Positions 8,512 to 17,463 of a stretch of DNA of 64,000 bases are shown in pieces. The stretch's first letter is position 1; the number at the start of each line of letters is the position of its first letter. The stretch comes from JANQPX01 sp965204405 (lineage in GTDB: Bacteria > Pseudomonadota > Alphaproteobacteria > Geminicoccales > Geminicoccaceae), in the NCBI GenBank assembly GCA_965204405.1, contig CBDBEN010000002.1, positions 62,001 to 126,000 on the forward strand, written 5' to 3'. The notes beneath the pieces were generated by a model. It searched no databases. It worked only from the letters and a program-made list of their open reading frames with translations, and was not told the origin of the DNA. Made by a program: the position numbers and the translations under genes.

Positions 8512-9171
8512 ATGTCTATGGATTATGCTCGGGCTCGGGCCGTGATGGTCGATAGCCAATTGCGCACCAACCGGATCGATGATCCAGCGGTGCTCGCTGC
8601 CATGGCCGATATTCCTCGAGAGCTGTTCCTGCCGAAGAATCTTCACGGCATTGCCTATGCCGATGAAGACCTGCCGTTGCCGGAAGGCCGGTTTCTGATA
8701 GAGCCGCTCGCTCTTGCTCGTCTGCTGCAGGGCGCTGCAATCAAGACCGATGACGTGGTTTTGCTCGTAGGGTGCTGCACCGGCTACGTCGCTGCGGTGG
8801 CGTCACGGCTTGGTGCAACGGTTCTTACCATGCTGACCGATGCAGCGACCGCGGAGAATATTCAGCCGGTCCTGGACGGGCTGCAGGCCGATAATGTCGT
8901 GACGGCTGTTTCTGCCGATCCGGTCGTTGGTGATCATAGCCAGGCGCCATTCGATGTCATCCTGGTAATCGGCTCGGTGCCGGAGATCCCGAAAACGCTG
9001 GCGGACCAACTTGGTGAGAACGGTCGGCTGGTCGCCATCGTTGGTGAGGGACGTGCGGGCAAAGGCGTTATCGCGACCAAAATTGATGGTGTGGTGGTGG
9101 AGCGTGTCCTGTTCGATGCGCGTATTCCTGCCTTGCCTGGTGTTGGCAAAGCCCAGGGTTTCGCCTTTTGA
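8512..9171 (+). CDS. protein-L-isoaspartate O-methyltransferase-like protein (divergent paralogue)
   Basis: A 219-residue Rossmann methyltransferase of the PCMT family. The N-terminal part (MVDSQLRTNRIDDPAVL, then PRELFLP) and the DEDLPLPEGRFLIEPL segment are recognisable. The SAM-binding motif I, however, reads LLVGCCTGYVAA instead of LEIGTGSGYQAA, and the acidic residue that normally binds the SAM ribose (VTIE or VVALE) is replaced by TML. Catalytic activity is therefore uncertain. A canonical Pcm is encoded at 17464-18156. This gene leads the set rhodanese / tolC / popZ / valS, an order known in alphaproteobacteria. I use the ATG at 8512; an in-frame TTG at 8461 is less likely. The next gene overlaps it by 4 nt. 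Confidence 0.82.
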   Translation: MSMDYARARAVMVDSQLRTNRIDDPAVLAAMADIPRELFLPKNLHGIAYADEDLPLPEGRFLIEPLALARLLQGAAIKTDDVVLLVGCCTGYVAAVASRLGATVLTMLTDAATAENIQPVLDGLQADNVVTAVSADPVVGDHSQAPFDVILVIGSVPEIPKTLADQLGENGRLVAIVGEGRAGKGVIATKIDGVVVERVLFDARIPALPGVGKAQGFAF

Positions 9172-9527
9172 GTAACGTGGCTGAGAAAAAGCATGCATCG
9201 GCTTCATTCCCACTGGAGATTCCTTCCGATGCCTTGGCAGCCTTCCGGCGAGAGCAGAGAGTCCATGCAGTTCTGGATGTCCGCGAGCAGTGGGAACTCG
9301 ACATTTGCACGCTGGGGGATTGCTTGCATATCCCGCTGAGTGATCTCGCCCAAAGGATCGACGAATTGCCGGACGATCGGCCGATTGTGGTGGTCTGCCA
9401 TTTCGGGCAGCGGTCGCTCATGGCAACGCGGTTCTTGAGGCAGGCTGGGTTTGCACAGTCGACGAACCTACGTGGCGGGGTTGACGCCTGGGCCGTCGAT
9501 ATCGATTCCGATATGCAGCGTTACTAA
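9168..9527 (+). CDS. rhodanese-like domain protein
   Basis: A single rhodanese domain of 119 residues. The N-terminal VLDVREQWE is the usual start of the fold and the active-site loop is CHFGQRS, with Cys in the position that carries the persulfide. NLRGGVDAWA near the end is the family C-terminal signature. It starts with TTG at 9168, overlapping the upstream methyltransferase-like gene by 4 nt, and is followed after 40 nt by tolC. A sulfur-transfer role is inferred from the family; the physiological partner is unknown. Confidence 0.88.
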   Translation: MSNVAEKKHASASFPLEIPSDALAAFRREQRVHAVLDVREQWELDICTLGDCLHIPLSDLAQRIDELPDDRPIVVVCHFGQRSLMATRFLRQAGFAQSTNLRGGVDAWAVDIDSDMQRY

Positions 9528-9567
9528 TGTCGGGAAAAAACAAAATGGGCCGTAGTCGGAGAATGAC

Positions 9568-10971
9568 GTGAAGAACCCCAGGGCAAAGGGCGAACCGCAA
9601 TTGATGAGGAAAAACGTGGCCTGCAGGCTGTTGGCTGCCACTGCTATGCTGATGGCTGCGGATGCCGTTCGGGCGCAGACGCTGGAGGAAGCGCTGGTCT
9701 CCGCCTATTTGACCAATCCCGAGCTTGAAGGTCAGCGGGCAGCCGTTCGAGCGACGGACGAGTTCGTGCCGTTGGCGCTGGCCGGCTGGCGGCCGACGAT
9801 TAGGGCGACGACCAGTGCGACAATCACCGACGTCAAGAGCCCGGCCGGTGAAGGGCGTACCGACACCATCTCCAATGCCTTGTCCATCGATCAGAATATC
9901 TACGCCGGCGGCGAGACCGTGGCCAACACACGCCGTGCCGAACGTCTCGTTCGTTTAGAGCGATCGAGACTTTCGATTACGGAACAGAATGTCCTGCTGC
10001 AGGCCGTTGAAGCCTATACCAATCTTCTGAACGATCTCGCGGTTCTTGAACTCGCCATTCAAAACGTCAATCGGCTCAAGCGCCAGCTACAGGCGACGAG
10101 AGATCGGTTTGAGGTCGGTGAGGTGACGCGTACGGATGTCGCCCAGGCGGAAGCCAGTCTTGCCGGCGCCATTTCCGAGCGGGTGCGTGCCGCAGGAACG
10201 ATCGAGGCTTCGAAGGCAAGCTTTCGAAATGTGATCGATCTCGAACCTGTCAGCCTTGTTCCGCCGAAGCCGCTGAAAGATTTGCCGGCATCTGAGGCAA
10301 AGGCGCAACAGCTCGCAGAATCGTTCAATCCTAATATTTTGGCCGGACAATTTAACCTAGCGGCTGCAAAAGAGGACGTTTTGGTGGCCGAAGCGGCCCT
10401 CTATCCACGTCTTTCAGTTAACGGAGAATTAACCTATACCGAAGAGCCTAGCCTCTCGGTGGACTGGCAGCGGGCGGCATCGGTTGGTGCCACGTTGGCC
10501 GTTCCTCTCTATCAAGGAGGTGGAGAATTTGCCCAGGTTCGACAAAACAAGGAGACTGTGCGGCAGCGGCAAAGTGATATGGATGCTGCCTACCGCTCGG
10601 TGCGTGAAGAGGTGACAAGTGCTTGGCAGGCTCTGATGACGGCGCAATCCAGTATTGATTCCATCTCCGAGCAAGTGCGCGCTGCGCAGATCGCTCTCGA
10701 TGGTTCAAGGCAGGAAGCCTTGGTCGGCCAGCGGACCACGCTTGACGTGCTTGATCAGGAAAATGACCTCTTTCAAGCCGAGGTCGACCTGGTAGGGGCT
10801 CAGCGCGATGAAATCGTCGCAAGCTATCGGGTCAAGGCAGCGGTCGGGGAGCTGACGGCGAGAGCAATAGAACTGTCCGTGACCCCTTACGATGTCGAGG
10901 CAAACTACGAGGATGTCCGCAGTCGGTGGTTCGGGTTGGGGAAAGATCCAGATGACGAGCCCCGGAGGTGA
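9568..10971 (+). CDS. tolC: TolC family outer membrane efflux protein
   Basis: An outer-membrane channel subunit for type I secretion and tripartite efflux. The 467-residue protein has a signal peptide ending near AVRAQ (about residue 36) followed directly by TLEEALVSAYLTNPEL, the typical first helix of TolC. Two long helical repeats (about 40-230 and 245-440) are visible, with EVTRTDVAQAEASLA and QRTTLDVLDQENDLFQAE as the equivalent helix-turn regions. The GTG at 9568 sits 5 nt after GGAGA. Exactly the same 14 bases precede and include the GTG of popZ, which supports this start over an ATG at 9604. The gene lies upstream of popZ, the conserved alphaproteobacterial arrangement. Confidence 0.93.
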   Translation: MKNPRAKGEPQLMRKNVACRLLAATAMLMAADAVRAQTLEEALVSAYLTNPELEGQRAAVRATDEFVPLALAGWRPTIRATTSATITDVKSPAGEGRTDTISNALSIDQNIYAGGETVANTRRAERLVRLERSRLSITEQNVLLQAVEAYTNLLNDLAVLELAIQNVNRLKRQLQATRDRFEVGEVTRTDVAQAEASLAGAISERVRAAGTIEASKASFRNVIDLEPVSLVPPKPLKDLPASEAKAQQLAESFNPNILAGQFNLAAAKEDVLVAEAALYPRLSVNGELTYTEEPSLSVDWQRAASVGATLAVPLYQGGGEFAQVRQNKETVRQRQSDMDAAYRSVREEVTSAWQALMTAQSSIDSISEQVRAAQIALDGSRQEALVGQRTTLDVLDQENDLFQAEVDLVGAQRDEIVASYRVKAAVGELTARAIELSVTPYDVEANYEDVRSRWFGLGKDPDDEPRR

Positions 10972-11049
10972 TGACCTTGCCCCGGGTAATGGATGATCAG
11001 GATGCCTTTGCACTAGATCTCAGGGCAAGACTCCCAAATGGAGAATGAC

Positions 11050-11844
11050 GTGAGTACTCAGCCGAAAGATCAAGAGCCTTCGATGGAGGAGATATTGTCT
11101 TCCATCAGGCGAATCATCGCGGACGAGGAGACAGAGGAGTCGAAGCCCGATGACGAGCCCGAAGGCGCATCGGCTTCCGCCGAAGGCGCCCTCGAATCAC
11201 TGGATGTTCTCGACGACGATGATGATGACGACGCCGATGACGATGTCGGTGACGTTCTGGAACTGACATCTGTGGTCGACGATGATGGCGATATCGTCGA
11301 TCTTGGTGCGGCTTCCGCAGCGCCGGTCCCGCTTGAGGTTGTTGAAGATCCCGTCGACGACGACATCGAGATTGAAGATGATCTTCCGACCATCGGCGAT
11401 CTTACCGAGATAGAAGACATCAGTGATCCGGAGCCCGAAGAGCCGGACGCATCGGCTTTACCGGAGATCGACCTGATCCCACTACAGGATGAAAGCCTGG
11501 ATCTCGACTCGGTCGATACCATACCAGTTAACACCACCGAAGATATTGCCATTCAGGAGGATGAACCAGCCGTGAGCACGAAAAAGGCAGAGAGTGAAGC
11601 CCTTCTTTCCACAGGCACTGCGAGCACCACGACCGGTGCTTTTGCAAAGCTATCGAAAGCATTCCGCCCGACCCCGGTCGAAGAGTCCGTCGCCGATGGC
11701 GCGGGACGAACCGTTGAGCAGTTCATTGAGGACATGGCCCGGCCCATGCTGAAGGAATGGCTCGACGAAAACATGCCGGCCATTGTCGAGCGTTTGGTGC
11801 AAAAGGAAATCCAGAAGATTGCGCGTCGGGCGGAACTCCTCTAG
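11050..11844 (+). CDS. popZ: PopZ-type polar organizing protein (DUF2497)
   Basis: PopZ self-assembles into a condensate at the cell pole, anchors the chromosome origin through ParB and recruits cell-cycle proteins. The three expected parts are visible: an N-terminal helix with PSMEEILSSIRRIIADEE, a long acidic disordered spacer (about residues 25-180, including an uninterrupted run of seven Asp), and a C-terminal oligomerisation helix region with VEQFIEDMARPMLKEWLDEN and VERLVQKEIQKIARRAE. I prefer the GTG at 11050, 5 nt after GGAGA, because tolC uses the identical context; an ATG at 11038 is in frame. It is followed by valS, as in other alphaproteobacteria. Confidence 0.93.
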   Translation: MSTQPKDQEPSMEEILSSIRRIIADEETEESKPDDEPEGASASAEGALESLDVLDDDDDDDADDDVGDVLELTSVVDDDGDIVDLGAASAAPVPLEVVEDPVDDDIEIEDDLPTIGDLTEIEDISDPEPEEPDASALPEIDLIPLQDESLDLDSVDTIPVNTTEDIAIQEDEPAVSTKKAESEALLSTGTASTTTGAFAKLSKAFRPTPVEESVADGAGRTVEQFIEDMARPMLKEWLDENMPAIVERLVQKEIQKIARRAELL

Positions 11845-12119
11845 ACGCGAGGCTTTGGGCGGCGCAGGTGGTTGCAGATGCGCCGTTATTTCCTTTTTGC
11901 CGATAAAGATGCAATGGCGCCTCTCGTGATTGGCTCGCTGGCTCTTCGCGCCGTGTAGCCTGGCTCCTTTGTTCTCTTGTAAGCTGTCGAGGCACTTTTC
12001 GGCGCGTCCTAGATTCCGAGGATCATCTAGCAGCGGCGCCTCGGCTTTTCCTCCGGAACGTTGCTCGATCATGCCGGTTGCGAAATAAGCGGCCCGAGTA
12101 TCTTATTCTGCCGGATTGT

Positions 12120-12149
12120 CGAAAACGCCGTAAAACATAGCGTTTTTCG
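12120..12149 (+). terminator. stem-loop in the popZ-valS gap
   Basis: CGAAAACGC at 12120-12128 can pair with GCGTTTTTCG at 12140-12149 (one bulged T), with an 11-nt loop. It lies 275 nt after the popZ stop and about 100 nt before valS, so it may end the tolC-popZ transcript or belong to the valS leader. The rest of 11845-12245 contains no recognisable gene. Confidence 0.4.
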
Positions 12150-12245
12150 AGCGCCTTGCTTGCTCGAAAGCCTAAATTCCCCTATAGCCCAGGACCGGTG
12201 CCCGCCGCACCGTTCTTCACATCAGACTATTGGGGTGGTTCAGCG

Positions 12246-14888
12246 ATGCTGGACAAAACATATCGGCCTGCCGACGTCGAACCGAAACATGATCGCCTTT
12301 GGGAGCATGAAGGCCATTTCAAGGCCAGTGCTGATAAGGACCGGCAGCCCTATTGCATTATGATGCCGCCGCCGAACGTCACCGGCAGCCTGCATATGGG
12401 CCATGCGCTCACCTTCACGATCCAGGACACGCTGATCCGCTTTCACCGGATGCAGGGGAAGGCCGTGCTTTGGCAGCCGGGCAGCGATCATGCCGGCATC
12501 GCCACGCAGATCGTGGTCGAGCGCCAGATTGCGCCCAAGACCCGCCAGGATCTCGGCCGTGCCGAGTTCGAAAAGCGGACATGGGCATGGAAAGCCCAGT
12601 CGGGCGGTATGATCAATCAGCAGCTTCATCGTCTCGGTGCCTCGCCCGACTGGTCCCGCGAACGCTTCACAATGGATGAAGGCCTCTCCAACGCCGTTCG
12701 AAAAGTGTTCTGCGATCTTTACCGCGAAGGGCTGATCTACAAGGACAAGCGGCTTGTCAATTGGGACTGCACGCTGGAAAGTGCCATCTCGGATCTCGAA
12801 GTCGACCAGACCGAGGTGGATGGCCATCTCTGGTATATTCGCTATGCGCTGAAGGATGATCCCGGCCGCAGCATTACGGTTGCGACCACCAGGCCCGAAA
12901 CCATGCTTGGTGATAGCGGGATCGCGGTCCATCCTGAGGACACTCGTTATAAGGACCTTGTCGGACGGCAGGCAGTCCTTCCTCTGGTCGGCCGGGACTT
13001 GCCGATCGTTGCCGACGAGTATTCCAATCCGGAAAAAGGAACGGGTGCCGTCAAGATGACGCCGGCACATGACTTCAACGACTTCGAGGTCGGCCGTCGT
13101 CACGATCTCGAACTGATCAATGTGCTCGACAACAAAGGCCGCCTGAACGATCAGGTGCCCGAGGCCTACCGAGGCATGGACCGGTTCGAGGCGAGGAAGA
13201 AAATCGTCGCCGATCTCGAAGTCTTGGGGCTGATCGAAAAGATCGAGCCGATCCGCCATGCGGTGCCGATCAGTGAGCGCTCCGGCACGCCGATCGAGCC
13301 CTACATGTCCGATCAATGGTATGCGGATGCCAAGACACTGGCCAAGGACGCGATCAAGGCGGTCGAGGACGGGCGCACGCGCTTCGTGCCCAAGCAGTAT
13401 GAAAACATCTATTTCGAATGGATGCGCAACATCCAGCCCTGGTGCATCTCCCGCCAGCTTTGGTGGGGACATCAGATCCCCGCTTGGTACGGGCCGGATG
13501 GCGAGGTCTTCGTTGCCATGGATCAGGCCGAGGCGGCCAAGCTCGCCGCTGCCCACTACGGCGACCCGGTGGACTTGGTTCAGGACGAGGATGTCCTCGA
13601 CACCTGGTTCTCCTCGGGCCTTTGGCCGTTCTCCACCCTCGGTTGGCCTGAGAAGTTACCAGAACTGGAACGTTTCTACCCGACCAGCGTGCTGGTGACC
13701 GGCTTCGATATCATCTTCTTCTGGGTCGCAAGGATGATGATGCTTGGCCTCAAATTCATGGACGAGGTTCCGTTCAAGGATATCTACATCCATGGCCTGG
13801 TGCGCGACGAGCGTGGCCAGAAGATGTCGAAGTCCAAGGGCAACGTCATCGATCCGCTCGATCTCATCGAGAAATACGGCGCCGATGCGCTGCGTTTCAC
13901 CATTCTCGCCAGCACAGGTCAGGGGCGCGATATCAAATTCGGCGAGAGCCGGGTTCAGGGCTACCGCAATTTCGCCACCAAGCTTTGGAATGCCGCGCGC
14001 TTTTGCGAGATGAACGATTGCGATCTGGATCCGGACTTCGATCCGGCAAGCTGCAGCAACATCGTCAACCGCTGGATCGTCGGCAAGCTTAGTCAGACCA
14101 GCCGCAAGACCCGCGAGGCTTATGACGCCTACCGCTTCAATGAAGCGGCCATGATGCTGTATCAGTTCACCTGGAACGAGTTCTGCGATTGGTATCTGGA
14201 ACTCGCCAAGCCCATGCTTATGGGCGACGACGAGGAGGTGAAGGCTGAAACGCGAAAGACGGCAGGCTGGGTGTTCGCGAAGATGCTCCATCTCTTGCAT
14301 CCGGCGACCCCGTTCGTGACCGAGGAGCTTTGGGCGCGGCGCTATGGCTCGCCGGGTGGTCCGCTTATCTCGGCTCCCTGGCCGGAATTGGGTTCTGATC
14401 TGGTTGATGACAGTGCCGAGAGCGACATCGATTGGCTGGTGCGTACGGTCAGCGCGCTTCGTGCCGCGCGCAGCGAGATCGGTGTGCCGCCGTCTGCGAA
14501 GCTCGCCTTGAAGGTTCATGATGCCGGCGAGACCACGAGGTCGCGTCTGATCCATCACCGGACAGCCCTCGAGCGGCTGGCCCGCCTGGATAAGGTGGCG
14601 GCGGCGGATGAGGCGATCGCTAAAGGATCGCTTCAGGTGGTCGTGGACGAGGCCACCTACGCCCTGCCGCTTGCCGATGTCATTGATCTGGATCAGGAAC
14701 GGCAGCGGCTCGACAAGGAGCTTGCAAAGGCGATGGCGGATCTTGCCAAGATCGACAAGAAACTGGCCAACCCGCAGTTTCTTGACCGGGCACCCGCCGA
14801 CGTGGTCGAAGAGCAGCGCTCGCGTCGTGTCGATATTGAGCAGAATCAGGAAAAACTGAAAGCAGCCCTTGCTCGCATCGCCGATTGA
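12246..14888 (+). CDS. valS: valine--tRNA ligase
   Basis: Class I aminoacyl-tRNA synthetase that charges tRNA-Val and edits mischarged Thr. The HIGH-type signature is PNVTGSLHMGHAL (about residue 45), and the KMSKS loop GQKMSKSKGNVIDP lies around residue 525. Between them are the editing (CP1) domain with TTRPETMLGD and the catalytic WFSSGLWPFSTLGW block. The C-terminal coiled-coil arm is visible in the last 70 residues (DQERQRLDKELAKAMADL). The ATG at 12246 gives 880 residues; an upstream in-frame codon at 12156 would add 30 residues not expected for the family. Confidence 0.97.
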   Translation: MLDKTYRPADVEPKHDRLWEHEGHFKASADKDRQPYCIMMPPPNVTGSLHMGHALTFTIQDTLIRFHRMQGKAVLWQPGSDHAGIATQIVVERQIAPKTRQDLGRAEFEKRTWAWKAQSGGMINQQLHRLGASPDWSRERFTMDEGLSNAVRKVFCDLYREGLIYKDKRLVNWDCTLESAISDLEVDQTEVDGHLWYIRYALKDDPGRSITVATTRPETMLGDSGIAVHPEDTRYKDLVGRQAVLPLVGRDLPIVADEYSNPEKGTGAVKMTPAHDFNDFEVGRRHDLELINVLDNKGRLNDQVPEAYRGMDRFEARKKIVADLEVLGLIEKIEPIRHAVPISERSGTPIEPYMSDQWYADAKTLAKDAIKAVEDGRTRFVPKQYENIYFEWMRNIQPWCISRQLWWGHQIPAWYGPDGEVFVAMDQAEAAKLAAAHYGDPVDLVQDEDVLDTWFSSGLWPFSTLGWPEKLPELERFYPTSVLVTGFDIIFFWVARMMMLGLKFMDEVPFKDIYIHGLVRDERGQKMSKSKGNVIDPLDLIEKYGADALRFTILASTGQGRDIKFGESRVQGYRNFATKLWNAARFCEMNDCDLDPDFDPASCSNIVNRWIVGKLSQTSRKTREAYDAYRFNEAAMMLYQFTWNEFCDWYLELAKPMLMGDDEEVKAETRKTAGWVFAKMLHLLHPATPFVTEELWARRYGSPGGPLISAPWPELGSDLVDDSAESDIDWLVRTVSALRAARSEIGVPPSAKLALKVHDAGETTRSRLIHHRTALERLARLDKVAAADEAIAKGSLQVVVDEATYALPLADVIDLDQERQRLDKELAKAMADLAKIDKKLANPQFLDRAPADVVEEQRSRRVDIEQNQEKLKAALARIAD

Positions 14889-15002
14889 TTTTTATTGGTT
14901 GGTGCCGACGTGTTCCGGTCCGGCGGCCCGGCAGGCTACCGGTACTAAATCAGGTAGTTGAGTGGGGGGCGGAACCTCGTTCATTCGAAACTGGAGAAGA
15001 CC

Positions 15003-16391
15003 GTGCAGGAGTGTTTTGTTGCCGATCAGGATGACGTTGCGGCGACCCCTATCACGGTCGTCCTGGTCAAAGACTTTGATGACTGGCTGAAGAGCCAATC
15101 CGATGTCACCCGCGCATGGCTGGAGAGCACCGGCTTTCGTGCGAAGGCGAACAAGGTTGCGCTCATTCCTGCTGCGGACGGCAAACTTGCGAGCGCGGTC
15201 ATGGTCGTAGGTGAAGCGTCGGAGCTCTGGGATTATGCCAAGCTCCGCCACGTCCTGACGGATGGTGATTGGCGGCTGCCTTCGGACATGGCCGACAGCG
15301 AACGCGCGAGGGCCATGCTCGCCTGGGCGCTCGCCGCTTACCGCTTCAGTCGCTACAAGAAATCGGAAGCAAGGCCGAAGCGCCTCGCCCTCGGTGAGAC
15401 TGAACTGAGCAATGAAGCCCGTATCGTCGCCGATGCCGTCTATCTTGGCCGCGATCTGGTGAATACGCCTGCCAACGACATGGGGCCGGCGGAACTGGAA
15501 GCAGCCTGTCGTGATGTTGCCGGTCGATTTGGTGCCGATGTCAGAACGATTGAAGGCGAGGCTCTCCTTAAGGAGAATTTCCCGGCTATCCATACCGTCG
15601 GCATGGCCAGCGATCGAGCTCCCCGCATGATCGATCTCACCTGGGGGAAGGCGGATGCGCCGAAACTTACGCTGGTCGGCAAAGGGGTCTGCTTCGATAC
15701 CGGTGGGCTGGATTTGAAGCCTGCTGCCGGTATGGCCCTGATGAAAAAGGATATGGGTGGTGCGGCCACAACGCTGGCGACGGCCCAGGCGGTGATGGCC
15801 CTTGGCCTTCCGGTGCGATTGAGATTGCTGATCGGGGCGGTGGAGAATAGCGTCAGCGGCAATGCGTTCCGGCCGGGCGATGTGATCCGGACGCGAAAGG
15901 GGTTGAGTGTCGAAATCGGCAATACCGATGCCGAGGGACGGCTGGTTCTCGCTGATCTTTTAGCTCTCGGCGATGACGACAAGCCTGACTTGATGATCGA
16001 TTGCGCAACCCTTACCGGTGCTGCTCGCGTGGCCTTGGGCGCTGACCTGCCGGCACTCTTTACCCCGGATGACCAGCTGGCAGACGACATGCTTAAGGCG
16101 GGGCTGGCAGTGGATGATCCTCTTTGGCGCCTGCCTCTTCACAAACCGTACCGCGAGATCATCGACAGCCCGATTGCGGATATCAACAATGCAGGTGCTG
16201 GGGGCATGGCCGGCACGATCACGGCAGCGCTTTTTCTCAAGGACTTCGTTACCGAGACCAAAACCTGGGCGCATCTCGATATCTATGGCTGGAACCCGAG
16301 CGGCAGGCCCGGCCGCCCGAAAGGCGGCGAGGCAACAGCGCTCCGTGCGCTGGTCCAAGCGATCAAGTCGCGTTTCCCGAAAAGCGTCTAG
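15003..16391 (+). CDS. M17 leucyl aminopeptidase family protein
   Basis: A cytosolic dimetal aminopeptidase of family M17. The signature NTDAEGRL is present, with the metal- and substrate-binding stretches GKGVCFDTGGLDLKPA, MKKDMGGAA and DCATLTGAARVALG. The N-terminal macro-like domain is poorly conserved, as usual. I place the start at the GTG 15003, six bases after GGAGA, giving 462 residues; the frame also extends upstream to a TTG at 14958. The gene stands 114 nt after valS and 12 nt before a thioesterase gene, probably in one transcription unit with the latter. Confidence 0.92.
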   Translation: MQECFVADQDDVAATPITVVLVKDFDDWLKSQSDVTRAWLESTGFRAKANKVALIPAADGKLASAVMVVGEASELWDYAKLRHVLTDGDWRLPSDMADSERARAMLAWALAAYRFSRYKKSEARPKRLALGETELSNEARIVADAVYLGRDLVNTPANDMGPAELEAACRDVAGRFGADVRTIEGEALLKENFPAIHTVGMASDRAPRMIDLTWGKADAPKLTLVGKGVCFDTGGLDLKPAAGMALMKKDMGGAATTLATAQAVMALGLPVRLRLLIGAVENSVSGNAFRPGDVIRTRKGLSVEIGNTDAEGRLVLADLLALGDDDKPDLMIDCATLTGAARVALGADLPALFTPDDQLADDMLKAGLAVDDPLWRLPLHKPYREIIDSPIADINNAGAGGMAGTITAALFLKDFVTETKTWAHLDIYGWNPSGRPGRPKGGEATALRALVQAIKSRFPKSV

Positions 16392-16403
16392 CGTCGCTTC
16401 TCC

Positions 16404-16847
16404 ATGCATCACGACCAGCCGCAGCCGCGACATGTCTACAGGGCCTTTTTCGATCTGCCGACCCGGTGGATGGACAACGACATCTATGGTCATGTCAACA
16501 ACGTCAACTATTACAGCTTCTTCGATACAGCGATTGCCCACTATCTGATGGGGGAAGGCGGGCTGCAGCCGACCCGGAGTCCGATCATCGGCTACTGCAT
16601 CGAAAGCGGTTGCCGCTACCGCAAGCCGATCAGTTTTCCGGATCGGATGACAGCGGGCATTCGCGTCGCCAGGCTTGGCCGTTCCAGCGTTCGCTATGAC
16701 ATCGGCTTGTTTCGCAACGATGAAGAGGAGACGGCGGCAGACGGTTATTTCGTTCATGTGTTCGTCGACCGCAGCACGGAAACCCCGACCCCCGTACCTG
16801 CCGAAATGCGGGCCGCACTCGCGAAGATCGTCGTCTCAGCGGATTGA
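16404..16847 (+). CDS. acyl-CoA thioesterase (4-hydroxybenzoyl-CoA thioesterase family)
   Basis: A single hot-dog domain of 147 residues. The motif RWMDNDIYGHVNNVNYYSFFDTA is the 4HBT signature, with the catalytic Asp in DNDIYGHVNN. CRYRKPISFPD and the alternating beta strands after it complete the fold. It hydrolyses an acyl-CoA thioester in the cytosol; the substrate is not predictable. It follows the M17 peptidase by 12 nt. Confidence 0.88.
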   Translation: MHHDQPQPRHVYRAFFDLPTRWMDNDIYGHVNNVNYYSFFDTAIAHYLMGEGGLQPTRSPIIGYCIESGCRYRKPISFPDRMTAGIRVARLGRSSVRYDIGLFRNDEEETAADGYFVHVFVDRSTETPTPVPAEMRAALAKIVVSAD

Positions 16848-16949
16848 TTGTCTGTCTCCAGATCAATCAGCTTGCCTAAATCCATGCAGTGCCGCTAGAT
16901 TGCGGCGCATAGCGACCTGTTCGCGGCAGATCATTGGCGAGGTTCATCC

Positions 16950-17459
16950 TTGGACGAGACCAGAGCGCGGCTTAAAATCAATCTTTTTCAAGGCGAATTC
17001 GAGGTCGAGGGCAGTGAAGCCTTTGTCCAGCGTTATGCCGAGCGGATCGATGACTTGTTTTCTCGACTGCATCAAGGCGAGCGTGGAGAAGGGCCGGTTA
17101 CGCTGAGCGCCGTCGCGGCGCCGTCCGCCTCTCTCTCCGAGGTGAATGGGCAATCGACGATCGATGCGCCCGGCCATATCGGCGAGTGGCTCGAGCATCT
17201 GCCGCGCTCTTCGACCGATGTCGATCGCATGCTGCTTGCGGGCTACTTCGCCCAGCTCAGAAGCGGCGATCAGTCCTTCGGCACCGGCGAAGCCAATACG
17301 CTTTTGACCGACCAGGGTATCAAGGTGGGCAACCCGTCTCAATGCGTGAAGCAGAATTTGGTCGCCAAGCGGGTGTTTCGGCATCAGCGGCGCTACCGCG
17401 TCTCGCAAACCGGGCTGGACCAGCTTCGCCAGCTGCTCGGCCCCATCTTCAAGACCTAG
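16950..17459 (+). CDS. conserved hypothetical protein
   Basis: A 169-residue protein I do not recognise. The N-terminal 45 residues look like a small beta-alpha unit (ARLKINLFQGEFEVEGSEAFV), followed by a flexible Ser/Ala-rich linker. The C-terminal 80 residues are helical and end in a basic stretch (VAKRVFRHQRRYRVS), which could be a winged-helix-like fold. The start is a TTG at 16950 in a weak context, so the N-terminus is uncertain. It is separated from the canonical pcm by 4 nt and is likely cotranscribed with it. Confidence 0.6.
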   Translation: MDETRARLKINLFQGEFEVEGSEAFVQRYAERIDDLFSRLHQGERGEGPVTLSAVAAPSASLSEVNGQSTIDAPGHIGEWLEHLPRSSTDVDRMLLAGYFAQLRSGDQSFGTGEANTLLTDQGIKVGNPSQCVKQNLVAKRVFRHQRRYRVSQTGLDQLRQLLGPIFKT

Positions 17460-17463
17460 GCCC

